In this document: piece by piece, positions 17,753-24,931 of the stretch | Numbering within the stretch: the stretch's first letter is position 1 | Layout: each line of letters begins with the position of its first letter | NCBI RefSeq assembly: GCF_000212355.1 | Contig: NC_015496.1 | Location: 2,182,501 to 2,246,500, forward strand | From: Dokdonia sp. 4H-3-7-5 | GTDB taxonomy: Bacteria > Bacteroidota > Bacteroidia > Flavobacteriales > Flavobacteriaceae | DNA length: 64,000 bases | Reading direction: 5' to 3' | Made by a program: the position numbers and the translations under genes | Notes under the pieces: model-generated | Seen by the model: only the letters and a program-made list of their open reading frames with translations | Told to the model about the DNA's origin: nothing | Databases searched by the model: none

Positions 17753-18735
17753 GATTTTGGTAGGTTTTTTGTGATTTCTATAGGGTCAAAAGTACTACTT
17801 TCTCTCGCGCCGTGTTCGGTTGCCCATTTTGCCGTTTCTTGTAATCCTTGTGCAAGTGTTGTGGCTGGTTTTAGAGTAAAGATTTCTGTAAATTTTGAGT
17901 GGTCTGCATAGGCGTGTACCACTTCCTCGCGCTGTTCGAGGTGGTTGATGATCACTTCTTTTTTCATAGCAACTCCTACTTCTTTAGCTAGATCATTTAC
18001 CGTGTTTTCGGTGTCTGCGCCTATGTTAAAATTTTGGTTGTCCGCTTTCGCGAAAGCGTAACTAGCCGCAATATAAGGTGCTATATCATCTATGTAGGTA
18101 AAAGCACGGGTCTGATTTCCGTCGCCAAAGATGGTAAGCGGTTCATCCTTTAAAATCTGATTCATAAATATACCCACCACATTGCGATACTTATCTCCTA
18201 TGTTTTGTCCAGGCCCATACACATTATGCGGGCGAAAGATAATATAGTCTAGCCCAAACATGTTATGTGCATTATCCAGATCCATCTCTACCGCATATTT
18301 TGCAATACCATAAGGGTCTTCGGGTTGTGGTTTTTGCGATTCTTTAAGTGGTAATTCTTGAGTTCCATATACAGCAATAGAGCTTGTGAAGATGAACTTC
18401 TTTATGTTGTGATTAACCGCTGCATTAATGAGATTGATGCTCCCAATGAGGTTATTCTCGTAGTTGAACTTACGGATAAAATGGCTCAACCCTTCGGCGG
18501 CATATGCAGCTAGATGGTATACGTAGTCAAAATTATATTGATTAAATATAGCGTCAATAAGTGAGACATCTGTAATAGAGCCATTGATAAATGTTGCGCC
18601 TTCTGGAATGTTGTCTTCAAAACCACCAGAGAGATCATCAAGTATAACGACTTGATGATTTAAATCAAGTAAATGACGAGCAACATGACTTCCTATAAAG
18701 CCAGCTCCACCAGTAACTAATGAGGTTATTTGCAT
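17743..18735 (-). CDS. NAD-dependent nucleotide-sugar epimerase/dehydratase
   Basis: An extended-SDR protein of 330 residues. It has the NAD site TGGAGFIGSHVARHLL at 8-23, the Ser of FTSSIAVYG, the YGIAK catalytic Tyr-x3-Lys, and FRPHNVYGPGQN, typical of UDP-glucose 4-epimerase relatives. The exact substrate is open (GalE-like, or UDP-GlcNAc/GlcA epimerase). It is the first gene of a pair with the glycosyltransferase. A palindrome copy in the gene gives AYAFAKADN. Confidence 0.88.
   Translation of the reverse strand: MQITSLVTGGAGFIGSHVARHLLDLNHQVVILDDLSGGFEDNIPEGATFINGSITDVSLIDAIFNQYNFDYVYHLAAYAAEGLSHFIRKFNYENNLIGSINLINAAVNHNIKKFIFTSSIAVYGTQELPLKESQKPQPEDPYGIAKYAVEMDLDNAHNMFGLDYIIFRPHNVYGPGQNIGDKYRNVVGIFMNQILKDEPLTIFGDGNQTRAFTYIDDIAPYIAASYAFAKADNQNFNIGADTENTVNDLAKEVGVAMKKEVIINHLEQREEVVHAYADHSKFTEIFTLKPATTLAQGLQETAKWATEHGARESSTFDPIEITKNLPKSWQ
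18043..18058. repeat. palindrome CGCTTTCGCGAAAGCG (16 bp) inside the epimerase gene
   Basis: Coding copy, read as Ala-Phe-Ala-Lys on the minus strand. Confidence 0.9.
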
Positions 18736-18776
18736 GCTGCAAACTTAGAAAAAGGAATTGAGAGGAGTGTTGTTTT

Positions 18777-18790
18777 GCTTTCGCGAAAGC
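18777..18790. repeat. palindrome GCTTTCGCGAAAGC (14 bp), intergenic
   Basis: Lies in the gap between crtZ and the epimerase gene, right beside the crtZ terminator but not part of it. Confidence 0.9.
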
Positions 18791-18792
18791 AT

Positions 18793-18822
18793 AAAAAAAC
18801 CACCTTTTACAGTGGTCTTTTA
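18793..18822 (-). terminator. Rho-independent terminator of the carotenoid operon
   Basis: On the minus strand ACCAC and GTGGT pair around an 8-base loop and are followed by a T tract. It separates crtZ from the epimerase gene. Confidence 0.65.
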
Positions 18823-18826
18823 GATT

Positions 18827-19294
18827 TTATCTCTTGCTTGCTCTGGCTTGCTTGAAGTATTTTACTGGAGGAAAGAGCATCCCAAAAGATTCTCCATCTC
18901 CTTTACCTAAATGTTTATGGTGCATTTTATGTGCTCTTCTTAATGCTTTACCATACCATCCATTTGCATTACGAAATAATTTAAATCGCTGGTGAATAAA
19001 GATGTCATGTACGCCAAAGTAAGCAAGACCGTAGGCAAAAATACCTAAGCCTATAGGTAAACCGATCCATACGCCTTCATACTGCCACAATAGGAAACAG
19101 CCTATCGAAACTAGGGCATAAAAAATAAAGAAGAGATCATTTTTTTCCCACCATGAGTTGTGTTTTTTGTGGTGGTGATCTTGATGAAGTGACCATAAAA
19201 AGCCGTGCATCACATATTTATGTGTTGCCCAAGCTAGAAATTCCATTACGACGAATGTCATTACAAAAACGAGTATCCAAAGAAATGTTTGCAT
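18827..19294 (-). CDS. crtZ: beta-carotene hydroxylase CrtZ
   Basis: A di-iron membrane hydroxylase that turns beta-carotene into zeaxanthin. The 155-residue protein has the histidine clusters of the family: HKYVMH, HQDHHHKKH, HDIFIHQR and RAHKMHHKHLGKGDGESFG. Hydrophobic segments lie at about 4-22, 53-70 and 73-92. It is the last gene of the merR-crtI-crtB-crtZ group, 16 bases after crtB. No lycopene cyclase (crtY) is in this window, although the pathway needs one. Confidence 0.95.
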   Translation of the reverse strand: MQTFLWILVFVMTFVVMEFLAWATHKYVMHGFLWSLHQDHHHKKHNSWWEKNDLFFIFYALVSIGCFLLWQYEGVWIGLPIGLGIFAYGLAYFGVHDIFIHQRFKLFRNANGWYGKALRRAHKMHHKHLGKGDGESFGMLFPPVKYFKQARASKR

Positions 19295-19310
19295 TAGTAT
19301 AAGGTAAATT

Positions 19311-20150
19311 TTAAATGAGGTTTAAACGATATTTAACATAGCTACGAGCCAATAGACTAGCTTTCACATAGTCTGGTACTCGTACACGTGTATTTTTAAT
19401 TTCGGCAGAAGGTACTTTCTTGAGTTTAGTAAGCAGCTTTTTGTAATATCTAAAAGCAGTGTACACTCCAAATTTTGCTTCTATAGGTAGTCTATTGATT
19501 CCTGCAAGACCTTTTGCAAAATCTTCTTCTATATCTGCAATGATGCTTTGCTTTGAAGCTTCGTCAAGTTCGTGAAGGTTGGTATCTGGAAAATACGTTC
19601 TACTTAATCCTTCAAAATCTGCTTTGAGATCTCGTAAGAAGTTTACCTTTTGAAAAGCAGAGCCTAGACTCATGGCGCTTTCCTTAAGAGATTCATACTG
19701 TTCTTTATCTCCTTGTACAAAAACGGTAAGGCACATAAGGCCTACTACATCTGCACTTCCATAAATGTACTCTCTGTACTCTGCATCGGTCAAGTAGTCT
19801 GACTTTGTGAGGTCAAGACGCATACTTTTCATAAAAGCATCTATGTGCTCTTGTTCTATAGCAAACTTGTGCACCGTCTCTTGAAAAGCATTGAGAATAG
19901 GGTTTAAGCTAATCTTGTCTTCTAGCGCATTTTTAAGATCTTGATTAAAACGCTCAAAAAGAAGCGCTTTATCATAATCATGAAAAGAGTCTACAATCTC
20001 ATCTGCAAAGCGTACGAAACCATAAATATTGTAAATGTCCTGTCTTATTGACGGTGCAAGCATCTTTGTAGCGCTGGCAAAGGAAGTACTATAAGATTGG
20101 GTAACAACCTTGGCACAACTTCTGGAAACGGTGTCAAATAATGATTTCAT
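19311..20150 (-). CDS. crtB: phytoene synthase CrtB
   Basis: It condenses two geranylgeranyl diphosphate molecules to phytoene. The protein has 279 residues with the two Asp-rich Mg-binding motifs of squalene/phytoene synthases, DEIVD at about 50 and the DLKAD/DLEG-like segment NFLRDLKADFEGLSRTYFP near 165. Its N-terminus (SRSCAKVVTQSYSTSFASATKML) is typical. One base separates it from crtI, so the genes are translated together. Confidence 0.96.
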   Translation of the reverse strand: MKSLFDTVSRSCAKVVTQSYSTSFASATKMLAPSIRQDIYNIYGFVRFADEIVDSFHDYDKALLFERFNQDLKNALEDKISLNPILNAFQETVHKFAIEQEHIDAFMKSMRLDLTKSDYLTDAEYREYIYGSADVVGLMCLTVFVQGDKEQYESLKESAMSLGSAFQKVNFLRDLKADFEGLSRTYFPDTNLHELDEASKQSIIADIEEDFAKGLAGINRLPIEAKFGVYTAFRYYKKLLTKLKKVPSAEIKNTRVRVPDYVKASLLARSYVKYRLNLI

Positions 20151-20151
20151 A

Positions 20152-21612
20152 TTAACTTTTAATTTTTGCTATAAGTTGAGATGTTAACTTTCCAGATATA
20201 AGAGCTGGTGGTACGCCAGGACCAGGAACAGTTAACTGACCAGTAAAATACAAATTTTTCACTTTCTTACTTCGTAAATTAGGTCTAAGAAATGCAGTTT
20301 GTTTTAAGGTGTTTGCCATTCCGTATGCATTGCCTTTAAAGCTATTGTATTCGCTTATAAAATCTTTAACGCAAAAAGATTCATTAAATAATATGTGACT
20401 TCTAAAGTCTTGACCAGAAAGACGCTCAAGCCTCTCCATAATTATGTCAAAATATTTATCTCTAAGTGCCTGTGTATCTTCTACTCCAGGTGCTATTGGT
20501 ATCAAGAAAAATCCATTTTCTTTACCAGTAGGAGCCATAGTTTCATCACTAATAGATGGGAAGTTTGCGTAAAATAACGGTTCCTTGGGCCAAGCAAGAT
20601 CATCATAAATCGTTCTTGCGTGCTCATTAAAATCCGTGTCAAAAAATAAATTATGATGAGCAACTTTTTCAAATTTCTTGTCAAACCCGACATAAAAGAG
20701 GAGTGATGAAGGAGCAAAAACTCGACTCTCCCAATATTTTTCTGAATACTGGCGATGAGCAGGCTCTAGTAAAGTCTCTGTATGGTGATAGTCTGCGCCA
20801 CTTACTACGATGTCTGCATTAATCGTTTTTCCATTGACAACAATACCTTTTGTGACTCCGTTTTCTACAATAATTTTTGATGCGCCAGCATTAGTATGCA
20901 TAGTGACACCAAGACTTTCGGCTAGAGAAATCATTCCTTTTATTACAGAGTGCATTCCACCTCTAGGATGCCATGTTCCTAAGCCAAAATCTGCATAGTT
21001 CATAAAACGATAAAAAGCAGGTGTTTTATCTGGTTTTGCACCCAGAAAGAGCACTGGGAATTCTAAAATAGAAACAAGTTTCTCATTTTTAAATGCTTTG
21101 CGTACATCATCACTTATCGTTTTGAAAAATTGTGCAACTCGTACTGCAGTCTCAGGTGTTACCAGTTCAAACGGAGAAAGACCAGGTTTATTAACTACAT
21201 CATTTATAGCAATGTCATAATTAACCCCTGCTTCTTTGATAAATTTCTTTAGTGCTGGTGAGCTGCCTGGTTCTATGCGTTCAAATTCTATAGCAATTTT
21301 ATCAAGGGTATCACCTATAGTCACAATTTCATCTGCAAACCAAACATGATACGCAGGATCAAGTTTTTCTAAGCTGTAATAATCTGATACTTTCTTTCCA
21401 AAATCGCCGAAGAATTTTTCAAAAATATCAGGCATCCAGTACCAGCTAGGGCCCATGTCAAAGGTGAACCCATCACGTTTGAGTTGTCTTGCTCGCCCTC
21501 CTAGGGTGCTATTTTTCTCAAAAAGATGAACCTCATTTCCTGCTTTTGCAAGATAACTTGCTGCAGAAAGTGATGAAAACCCAGAACCTATGATTATAAT
21601 TTTTTTATGCAT
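20152..21612 (-). CDS. crtI: phytoene desaturase CrtI
   Basis: A FAD-dependent enzyme that desaturates phytoene to lycopene. The 486 residues begin with the dinucleotide-binding motif KKIIIIGSGFSSLSAASYLAKAGNEVHLFEKN and GGRARQ, and end with the CrtI signature (NLYFTGQLTVPGPGVPPALISGK). The usual length is about 490. Its start overlaps the end of the merR gene by 8 bases, showing a common transcript with the regulator. Confidence 0.96.
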   Translation of the reverse strand: MHKKIIIIGSGFSSLSAASYLAKAGNEVHLFEKNSTLGGRARQLKRDGFTFDMGPSWYWMPDIFEKFFGDFGKKVSDYYSLEKLDPAYHVWFADEIVTIGDTLDKIAIEFERIEPGSSPALKKFIKEAGVNYDIAINDVVNKPGLSPFELVTPETAVRVAQFFKTISDDVRKAFKNEKLVSILEFPVLFLGAKPDKTPAFYRFMNYADFGLGTWHPRGGMHSVIKGMISLAESLGVTMHTNAGASKIIVENGVTKGIVVNGKTINADIVVSGADYHHTETLLEPAHRQYSEKYWESRVFAPSSLLFYVGFDKKFEKVAHHNLFFDTDFNEHARTIYDDLAWPKEPLFYANFPSISDETMAPTGKENGFFLIPIAPGVEDTQALRDKYFDIIMERLERLSGQDFRSHILFNESFCVKDFISEYNSFKGNAYGMANTLKQTAFLRPNLRSKKVKNLYFTGQLTVPGPGVPPALISGKLTSQLIAKIKS

Positions 21613-22534
21613 ATGATGGCGTAGACTGTTTTATAACGTTTACAAACTCTCTTATGCTAAGCATAATGTGAATGTTTGAAGGTATTTTACTTTCATCTAT
21701 CTTACTAGTCATCGCTCCAAGCACGTATAAATCTAATTTCTGATTTTCAAAAACAGCATTGAAATCCTCAAAATATTGAGGAATCTCACTTTCTAAGGGA
21801 TTAACAGTGAAGTAAGATGCAAATGATAAATTAGGATGATTAACAGAAAGGTATTTTAAGTTTGAAAGCATAATGCTTTGACCTAAGTAAATAACTTTAT
21901 ATCCGTGAGAAACCAATTCGTAATTAAGGAATAATAATCCTAATTCGTGTATTTCATTTTCAGGGAGGAAAAGTGCAAATGTTTTCTCCTTTAATGGAGG
22001 GACATTGATTTGTGTCTTTTCAATATTAATGAGAATTTTATGCTTTATGAGATTAAATATAAAATGTTCATGGGATGGGTTTATCGTATCTGTCTGCCAT
22101 AATAGTCCAATCTCATGAAGTAGTGGTATAAAAACCTCGTAAAATATATCTACAAAGGGTTTCGTCTCATTGAGCGCATTATATGTTTTGTGAAATAAGT
22201 TTTGATCAAAATTCATCATTGCTATCTTAAATGAATTGATAGCATGATTTTCACTAGACTCATTAGATTCAGAAATTAAGCTTGCAACAAGTATTGCTAT
22301 TTCTTTCGTAGAGTGACGGGCAATTTTTGAGATTTTGTATTTATGTTCCGTAAGAAAAACTACGTTAAGTAATTTCTGTAAATCGCTTAGTGCATAAGTT
22401 CTAATATTTGTATCTGTACGTTGTGGTTCAAGGAGTCCATATCGTTTTTCCCATATACGTATGGTATGCGCCTTAATACCACTTAAGCCTTCAAGGTCCT
22501 TTATACTAAATTTTGTCTTTACAGCATTTTTCAT
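21605..22534 (-). CDS. MerR-family regulator with B12-binding domain (CarH/LitR-like)
   Basis: A 309-residue regulator with a MerR winged helix (FSIKDLEGLSGIKAHTIRIWEKRYGLL, residues 9-35), a helical-bundle domain and a cobalamin-binding domain. Both B12 signatures of CarH photoreceptors are present: W-x9-EH (Trp146, Glu156, His157) and E-x-H-x2-G (Glu194, His196, Gly199). In CarH, adenosylcobalamin binds in the dark and light breaks the repressing tetramer, which turns on carotenoid genes. The gene leads the crtI-crtB-crtZ operon, which fits that role. Light sensing here is inferred from motifs and position only. Confidence 0.85.
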   Translation of the reverse strand: MKNAVKTKFSIKDLEGLSGIKAHTIRIWEKRYGLLEPQRTDTNIRTYALSDLQKLLNVVFLTEHKYKISKIARHSTKEIAILVASLISESNESSENHAINSFKIAMMNFDQNLFHKTYNALNETKPFVDIFYEVFIPLLHEIGLLWQTDTINPSHEHFIFNLIKHKILINIEKTQINVPPLKEKTFALFLPENEIHELGLLFLNYELVSHGYKVIYLGQSIMLSNLKYLSVNHPNLSFASYFTVNPLESEIPQYFEDFNAVFENQKLDLYVLGAMTSKIDESKIPSNIHIMLSIREFVNVIKQSTPSYA

Positions 22535-22552
22535 AAAACTCCTTATTTATAT

Positions 22553-22561
22553 GTAAAAATA
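22553..22561 (-). promoter_or_regulatory. -7-like promoter element of the merR-crt operon (TATTTTTAC)
   Basis: Located 19 bases before the merR start. The same TTATTTTTAC form precedes mpl and the transketolase N-subunit gene, so it may be an accepted variant of the -7 box. Confidence 0.4.
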
Positions 22562-22575
22562 GGGAATTAAATGAT

Positions 22576-22610
22576 TTTGTTTAACCAATGAGTATTAAAA
22601 TTTAAACAAA
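22576..22610. promoter_or_regulatory. candidate regulator operator: inverted repeat TTTGTTTAA-N17-TTAAACAAA
   Basis: The arms at 22576-22584 and 22602-22610 are exact reverse complements and sit over the expected -33 region of the merR-crt promoter. Autoregulation by the MerR protein is a plausible reading; the site itself is not a known consensus to me. Confidence 0.4.
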
Positions 22611-22630
22611 GTTTGTAAAAATGCAGTTAT

Positions 22631-22644
22631 GCTTTCGCGAAAGC
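22631..22644. repeat. palindrome GCTTTCGCGAAAGC (14 bp), intergenic
   Basis: Lies about 100 bases upstream of merR, between it and the terminator of the tRNA-Leu gene. Confidence 0.9.
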
Positions 22645-22730
22645 GTGATAATTTCAGGAAATAATTAGTTTGATGAACCTACTGAAGCCTTATAGCTTAG
22701 TGGATTGTATGGTGTATGGAAGATATGTAA

Positions 22731-22766
22731 TAAAAAAGAGAGTTAATCACATAATTAACTCTCTTT
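22731..22766 (-). terminator. terminator of the tRNA-Leu gene
   Basis: A 13-bp stem (AAAGAGAGTTAAT / ATTAACTCTCTTT) with a 6-base loop, followed by T on the minus strand, starting 2 bases after the tRNA 3' end. Confidence 0.85.
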
Positions 22767-22767
22767 G

Positions 22768-22850
22768 TACCCGGAATGGGACTTGAACCCACACGCAACT
22801 AGTGCACACGGCCCTCAACCGTGCCTGTCTACCAATTTCAGCACCCGGGT
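22768..22850 (-). tRNA. tRNA-Leu (anticodon GAG)
   Basis: The 83-nucleotide cloverleaf has acceptor arms ACCCGGG/TCCGGGT, D-arm TGGTAGAC, anticodon stem CACGG/CCGTG around loop TTGAGGG (GAG), a long class II variable arm and T-arm GGTTCAAGTCC. The 3' CCA is not encoded. Confidence 0.95.
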
Positions 22851-22879
22851 AGATAAGCGGCATTTTATCAATGCGGGTG

Positions 22880-22887
22880 CAAATATA
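22880..22887 (-). promoter_or_regulatory. -7 promoter element of tRNA-Leu (TATATTTG)
   Basis: Reads TATATTTGCACCCGC on the minus strand, 30 bases before the tRNA 5' end; the same extended box precedes both tRNA-Lys genes. Confidence 0.75.
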
Positions 22888-22952
22888 AAATGTTCTTGTG
22901 AGACTCTAGAGTGAATCTAAAACTATTTTTAAGGGTTGTTGAATTTAAAGCA

Positions 22953-22983
22953 TAAAAAAACCTTCATCTAGTGATGAAGGTTT
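22953..22983 (-). terminator. terminator of the first tRNA-Lys gene
   Basis: AAACCTTCATC and GATGAAGGTTT form an 11-bp stem with a 4-base loop, then seven T on the minus strand. Confidence 0.9.
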
Positions 22984-22995
22984 ATACTCATAAAG

Positions 22996-23068
22996 TGACC
23001 TGGCCGGGGCTCGAACCCGGGACCCTCTCCTTAAAAGGGAGATGCTCTACCAACTGAGCTACCAGGTC
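22996..23068 (-). tRNA. tRNA-Lys (anticodon TTT), copy 1
   Basis: A 73-nucleotide cloverleaf: acceptor GACCTGG/CCAGGTC, D-arm GCTCAGTTGGTAGAGC, anticodon stem TCTCC/GGAGA with loop CTTTTAA (TTT), and T-arm GGGTTCGAGCCCC. It is identical to copy 2, 200 bases away. Confidence 0.97.
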
Positions 23069-23086
23069 GTCATTTTAACGAGGGTG

Positions 23087-23094
23087 CAAATATA
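23087..23094 (-). promoter_or_regulatory. -7 promoter element of tRNA-Lys copy 1 (TATATTTG)
   Basis: TATATTTGCACCCTC on the minus strand, 19 bases before the tRNA 5' end. Confidence 0.75.
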
Positions 23095-23152
23095 AAGTCT
23101 TCCTTTGAAACTCAAAGCATAATCTGAAATTATTTTTTGAATTTTTTTTGCA

Positions 23153-23183
23153 TAAAAAAACCTCCATCAAAAGATGGAGGTTT
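23153..23183 (-). terminator. terminator of the second tRNA-Lys gene
   Basis: AAACCTCCATC and GATGGAGGTTT form an 11-bp stem with a 4-base loop, then seven T on the minus strand. Its similarity to the copy-1 terminator shows that the duplicated unit includes the terminator. Confidence 0.9.
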
Positions 23184-23195
23184 GCACTTATCAAG

Positions 23196-23268
23196 TGACC
23201 TGGCCGGGGCTCGAACCCGGGACCCTCTCCTTAAAAGGGAGATGCTCTACCAACTGAGCTACCAGGTC
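23196..23268 (-). tRNA. tRNA-Lys (anticodon TTT), copy 2
   Basis: Same 73 nucleotides as copy 1. The flanks are related but not identical, which points to a tandem duplication of a roughly 200-base promoter-tRNA-terminator unit rather than an assembly error. Confidence 0.97.
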
Positions 23269-23286
23269 ATTGCCTCATTGCGGGTG

Positions 23287-23294
23287 CAAATATA
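23287..23294 (-). promoter_or_regulatory. -7 promoter element of tRNA-Lys copy 2 (TATATTTG)
   Basis: TATATTTGCACCCGC on the minus strand, 19 bases before the tRNA. A TTTGG about 20 bases further upstream is a reasonable -33 box. Confidence 0.75.
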
Positions 23295-23361
23295 CATCTA
23301 ATTAATTCTTATTTCCAAACCTTTTAAATAAAATTTTTATTCTTTTTTTTAGTTTAATATA

Positions 23362-23369
23362 TACCTTTG
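23362..23369 (+). promoter_or_regulatory. -7 promoter element of aroK (TACCTTTG)
   Basis: A match to TAnnTTTG, 20 bases before the aroK ATG and divergent from the tRNA-Lys promoter. Confidence 0.6.
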
Positions 23370-23388
23370 TTTTTCAATAAGTTCGTAT

Positions 23389-23910
23389 ATGAAATATTTT
23401 TTAATGGGGTACATGGGGTCAGGAAAATCAACCATTGGACCACTACTCGCTGAAGCACTTTCTTACAAATTTTTAGATTTTGACACCTATATAAAAGAGG
23501 CAGAGGGCAATAGTATCTCAGAAATATTTAAAAATAAAGGTGAAATTTATTTTAGAAAAGCCGAAACAAGACATCTAAAAGCGTTAATTGACGAAAATGA
23601 TGACGATATAGTAGTCGCTTTAGGAGGTGGAACACCTTGTTATGGAAACAACTTGCAGCTCATTAAAGAAGCAAATACAAAGACAATGTATCTTAATTGG
23701 AACTTTAAAGTACTTGCAAATAGATTATGGGAGGCAAAAGCGGAGCGCCCATTAATCGCTAGTATGCAATCACTAGAAGATCTAGAAGACTATATAAGGA
23801 AGCATTTATTTGAGAGAGGGTTTTATTACAACCAAGCGGATGTTGTGGTTAAAGTAGAAACCCAATCACCAGAAACATTAACTGCCGAAATTTTAAAGAA
23901 ACTACTCTAA
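23389..23910 (+). CDS. aroK: shikimate kinase
   Basis: It phosphorylates shikimate at the 3-OH in the chorismate pathway, which feeds the trp operon further along this window. The 173-residue protein has Walker A GYMGSGKST at 8-16, the shikimate-binding LDFDTYI and FRKAETRHL, the GGGTP loop near 81 and the lid Arg in AERPL. Its 3' end overlaps the convergent phosphoribosyltransferase gene by 9 bases. Confidence 0.95.
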   Translation: MKYFLMGYMGSGKSTIGPLLAEALSYKFLDFDTYIKEAEGNSISEIFKNKGEIYFRKAETRHLKALIDENDDDIVVALGGGTPCYGNNLQLIKEANTKTMYLNWNFKVLANRLWEAKAERPLIASMQSLEDLEDYIRKHLFERGFYYNQADVVVKVETQSPETLTAEILKKLL

Positions 23911-24405
23911 TACAGCAGTGTCATTACCTTTTCTAAAGGTAACTTTTACAGATTCATTAAGTGATGTGCTTAACGAGATTCCTTTAAAGTCTGCTTTTAC
24001 GGGGTACTTTTTGTGATTTCTATTTACTAGTACAGCTGTCTTAAATCTCTTTAAAGGCACATCGAGAAAATGTTTTACACCATATATGAGCGTAGTTCCA
24101 GAATTGAGTACATCGTCTATAAGAATTACAGACTTGTTTTGATATTCACTTGCTGGAAGACTTGTTTGTACAGTACCTAACGGATTTTTCTTATCCATAG
24201 TCACTTTACAAAGAATTGTCTTGAGAGGAGATATCTCTGCAAGAACCATGGCGAGACGTTCGGCAAATTTATAACCGTTATCTGCAATGCCTGCTAGAAT
24301 CACTTCTTCTTCATTTGCATTGCTTTCGTAGATTTGAAAGGCAATCCGCTTTGTTTTATGAGCTATTGCTTGATGGTCTAATATTTTTTCCAGTTTTACT
24401 TTCAT
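23902..24405 (-). CDS. phosphoribosyltransferase-domain protein (PyrR-like)
   Basis: A type I PRTase fold of 167 residues with the PRPP-binding loop VILIDDVLNSGTT near residue 95. The N-terminal segment resembles PyrR (KRIAFQIYE, GIADNGYKFAERLA), which regulates pyrimidine genes or acts as a uracil PRTase. The RNA-binding surface cannot be judged here, so a function in regulation versus salvage is open. It may be cotranscribed with the S4-domain gene upstream, 41 bases away. Confidence 0.75.
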   Translation of the reverse strand: MKVKLEKILDHQAIAHKTKRIAFQIYESNANEEEVILAGIADNGYKFAERLAMVLAEISPLKTILCKVTMDKKNPLGTVQTSLPASEYQNKSVILIDDVLNSGTTLIYGVKHFLDVPLKRFKTAVLVNRNHKKYPVKADFKGISLSTSLNESVKVTFRKGNDTAVLE

Positions 24406-24446
24406 ATCTGTGCTAGCTTATGGGTTAAAGATATTCAATTAACCTA

Positions 24447-24842
24447 CTATTCTTCTTCATCGCTTTTAAAAAAATCGTCATTGTTATAAATCTCATCAAT
24501 GCTTCGTCTGTCTTTTTTAGTAGGGCGACCCACTCCTTTCTTGCGATAATAATCTTTTGAGTATTTGAGCAATTCTAGTTTCTCTAGGTTTTCCTTTGGA
24601 GTTTTATCTCGCACATACATACCTACTAATTTTGCACCCAGTCTACTTTCAGGAAGATCAAGGACTTCTAGAATATAAGTGACTTGGTTTTTGCGCACAG
24701 AGATAGTGTCGGTGGGATATATTTCTCGAGATGGTTTAATTGACGTATTATTAATTTTGACTTGACCTTTCTTGCAAGCTGCTGTAGCTATAGATCTCGT
24801 CTTAAAGTAGCGTACGCACCATAAATATTTGTCTACTCTCAT
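24447..24842 (-). CDS. S4-domain RNA-binding protein (Hsp15/RqcP-like)
   Basis: 131 residues that begin with a full S4 domain (MRVDKYLWCVRYFKTRSIATAACKKGQVKINN, residues 1-32, continuing to about 60), followed by a basic and then acidic C-terminal tail. This layout is that of HslR/Hsp15, which binds stalled 50S subunits carrying peptidyl-tRNA. The C-terminal KGVGRPTKKDRR segment is typical of the family. Confidence 0.85.
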   Translation of the reverse strand: MRVDKYLWCVRYFKTRSIATAACKKGQVKINNTSIKPSREIYPTDTISVRKNQVTYILEVLDLPESRLGAKLVGMYVRDKTPKENLEKLELLKYSKDYYRKKGVGRPTKKDRRSIDEIYNNDDFFKSDEEE

Positions 24843-24904
24843 ATAAAAGGTATAAAAACCGCGTTAATAAAGGTAAAGTAATGTGCAAAAATACATCAAA
24901 ATTG

Positions 24905-24911
24905 TATCTTG
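24905..24911 (+). promoter_or_regulatory. -7-like promoter element of the FKBP lipoprotein gene (TATCTTG)
   Basis: TATCTTGCACTCC resembles the rimO promoter with one T missing, and lies 21 bases before the chosen start. It overlaps the longer open frame, so the start at 24932 is preferred. Confidence 0.45.
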
Positions 24912-24931
24912 CACTCCTTAAATTAAAATTG

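Noticed and set aside
22996-23268. Duplicated tRNA-Lys as an assembly artefact
   Set aside because: The flanking sequences and terminators differ between the two copies, so they are separate loci.
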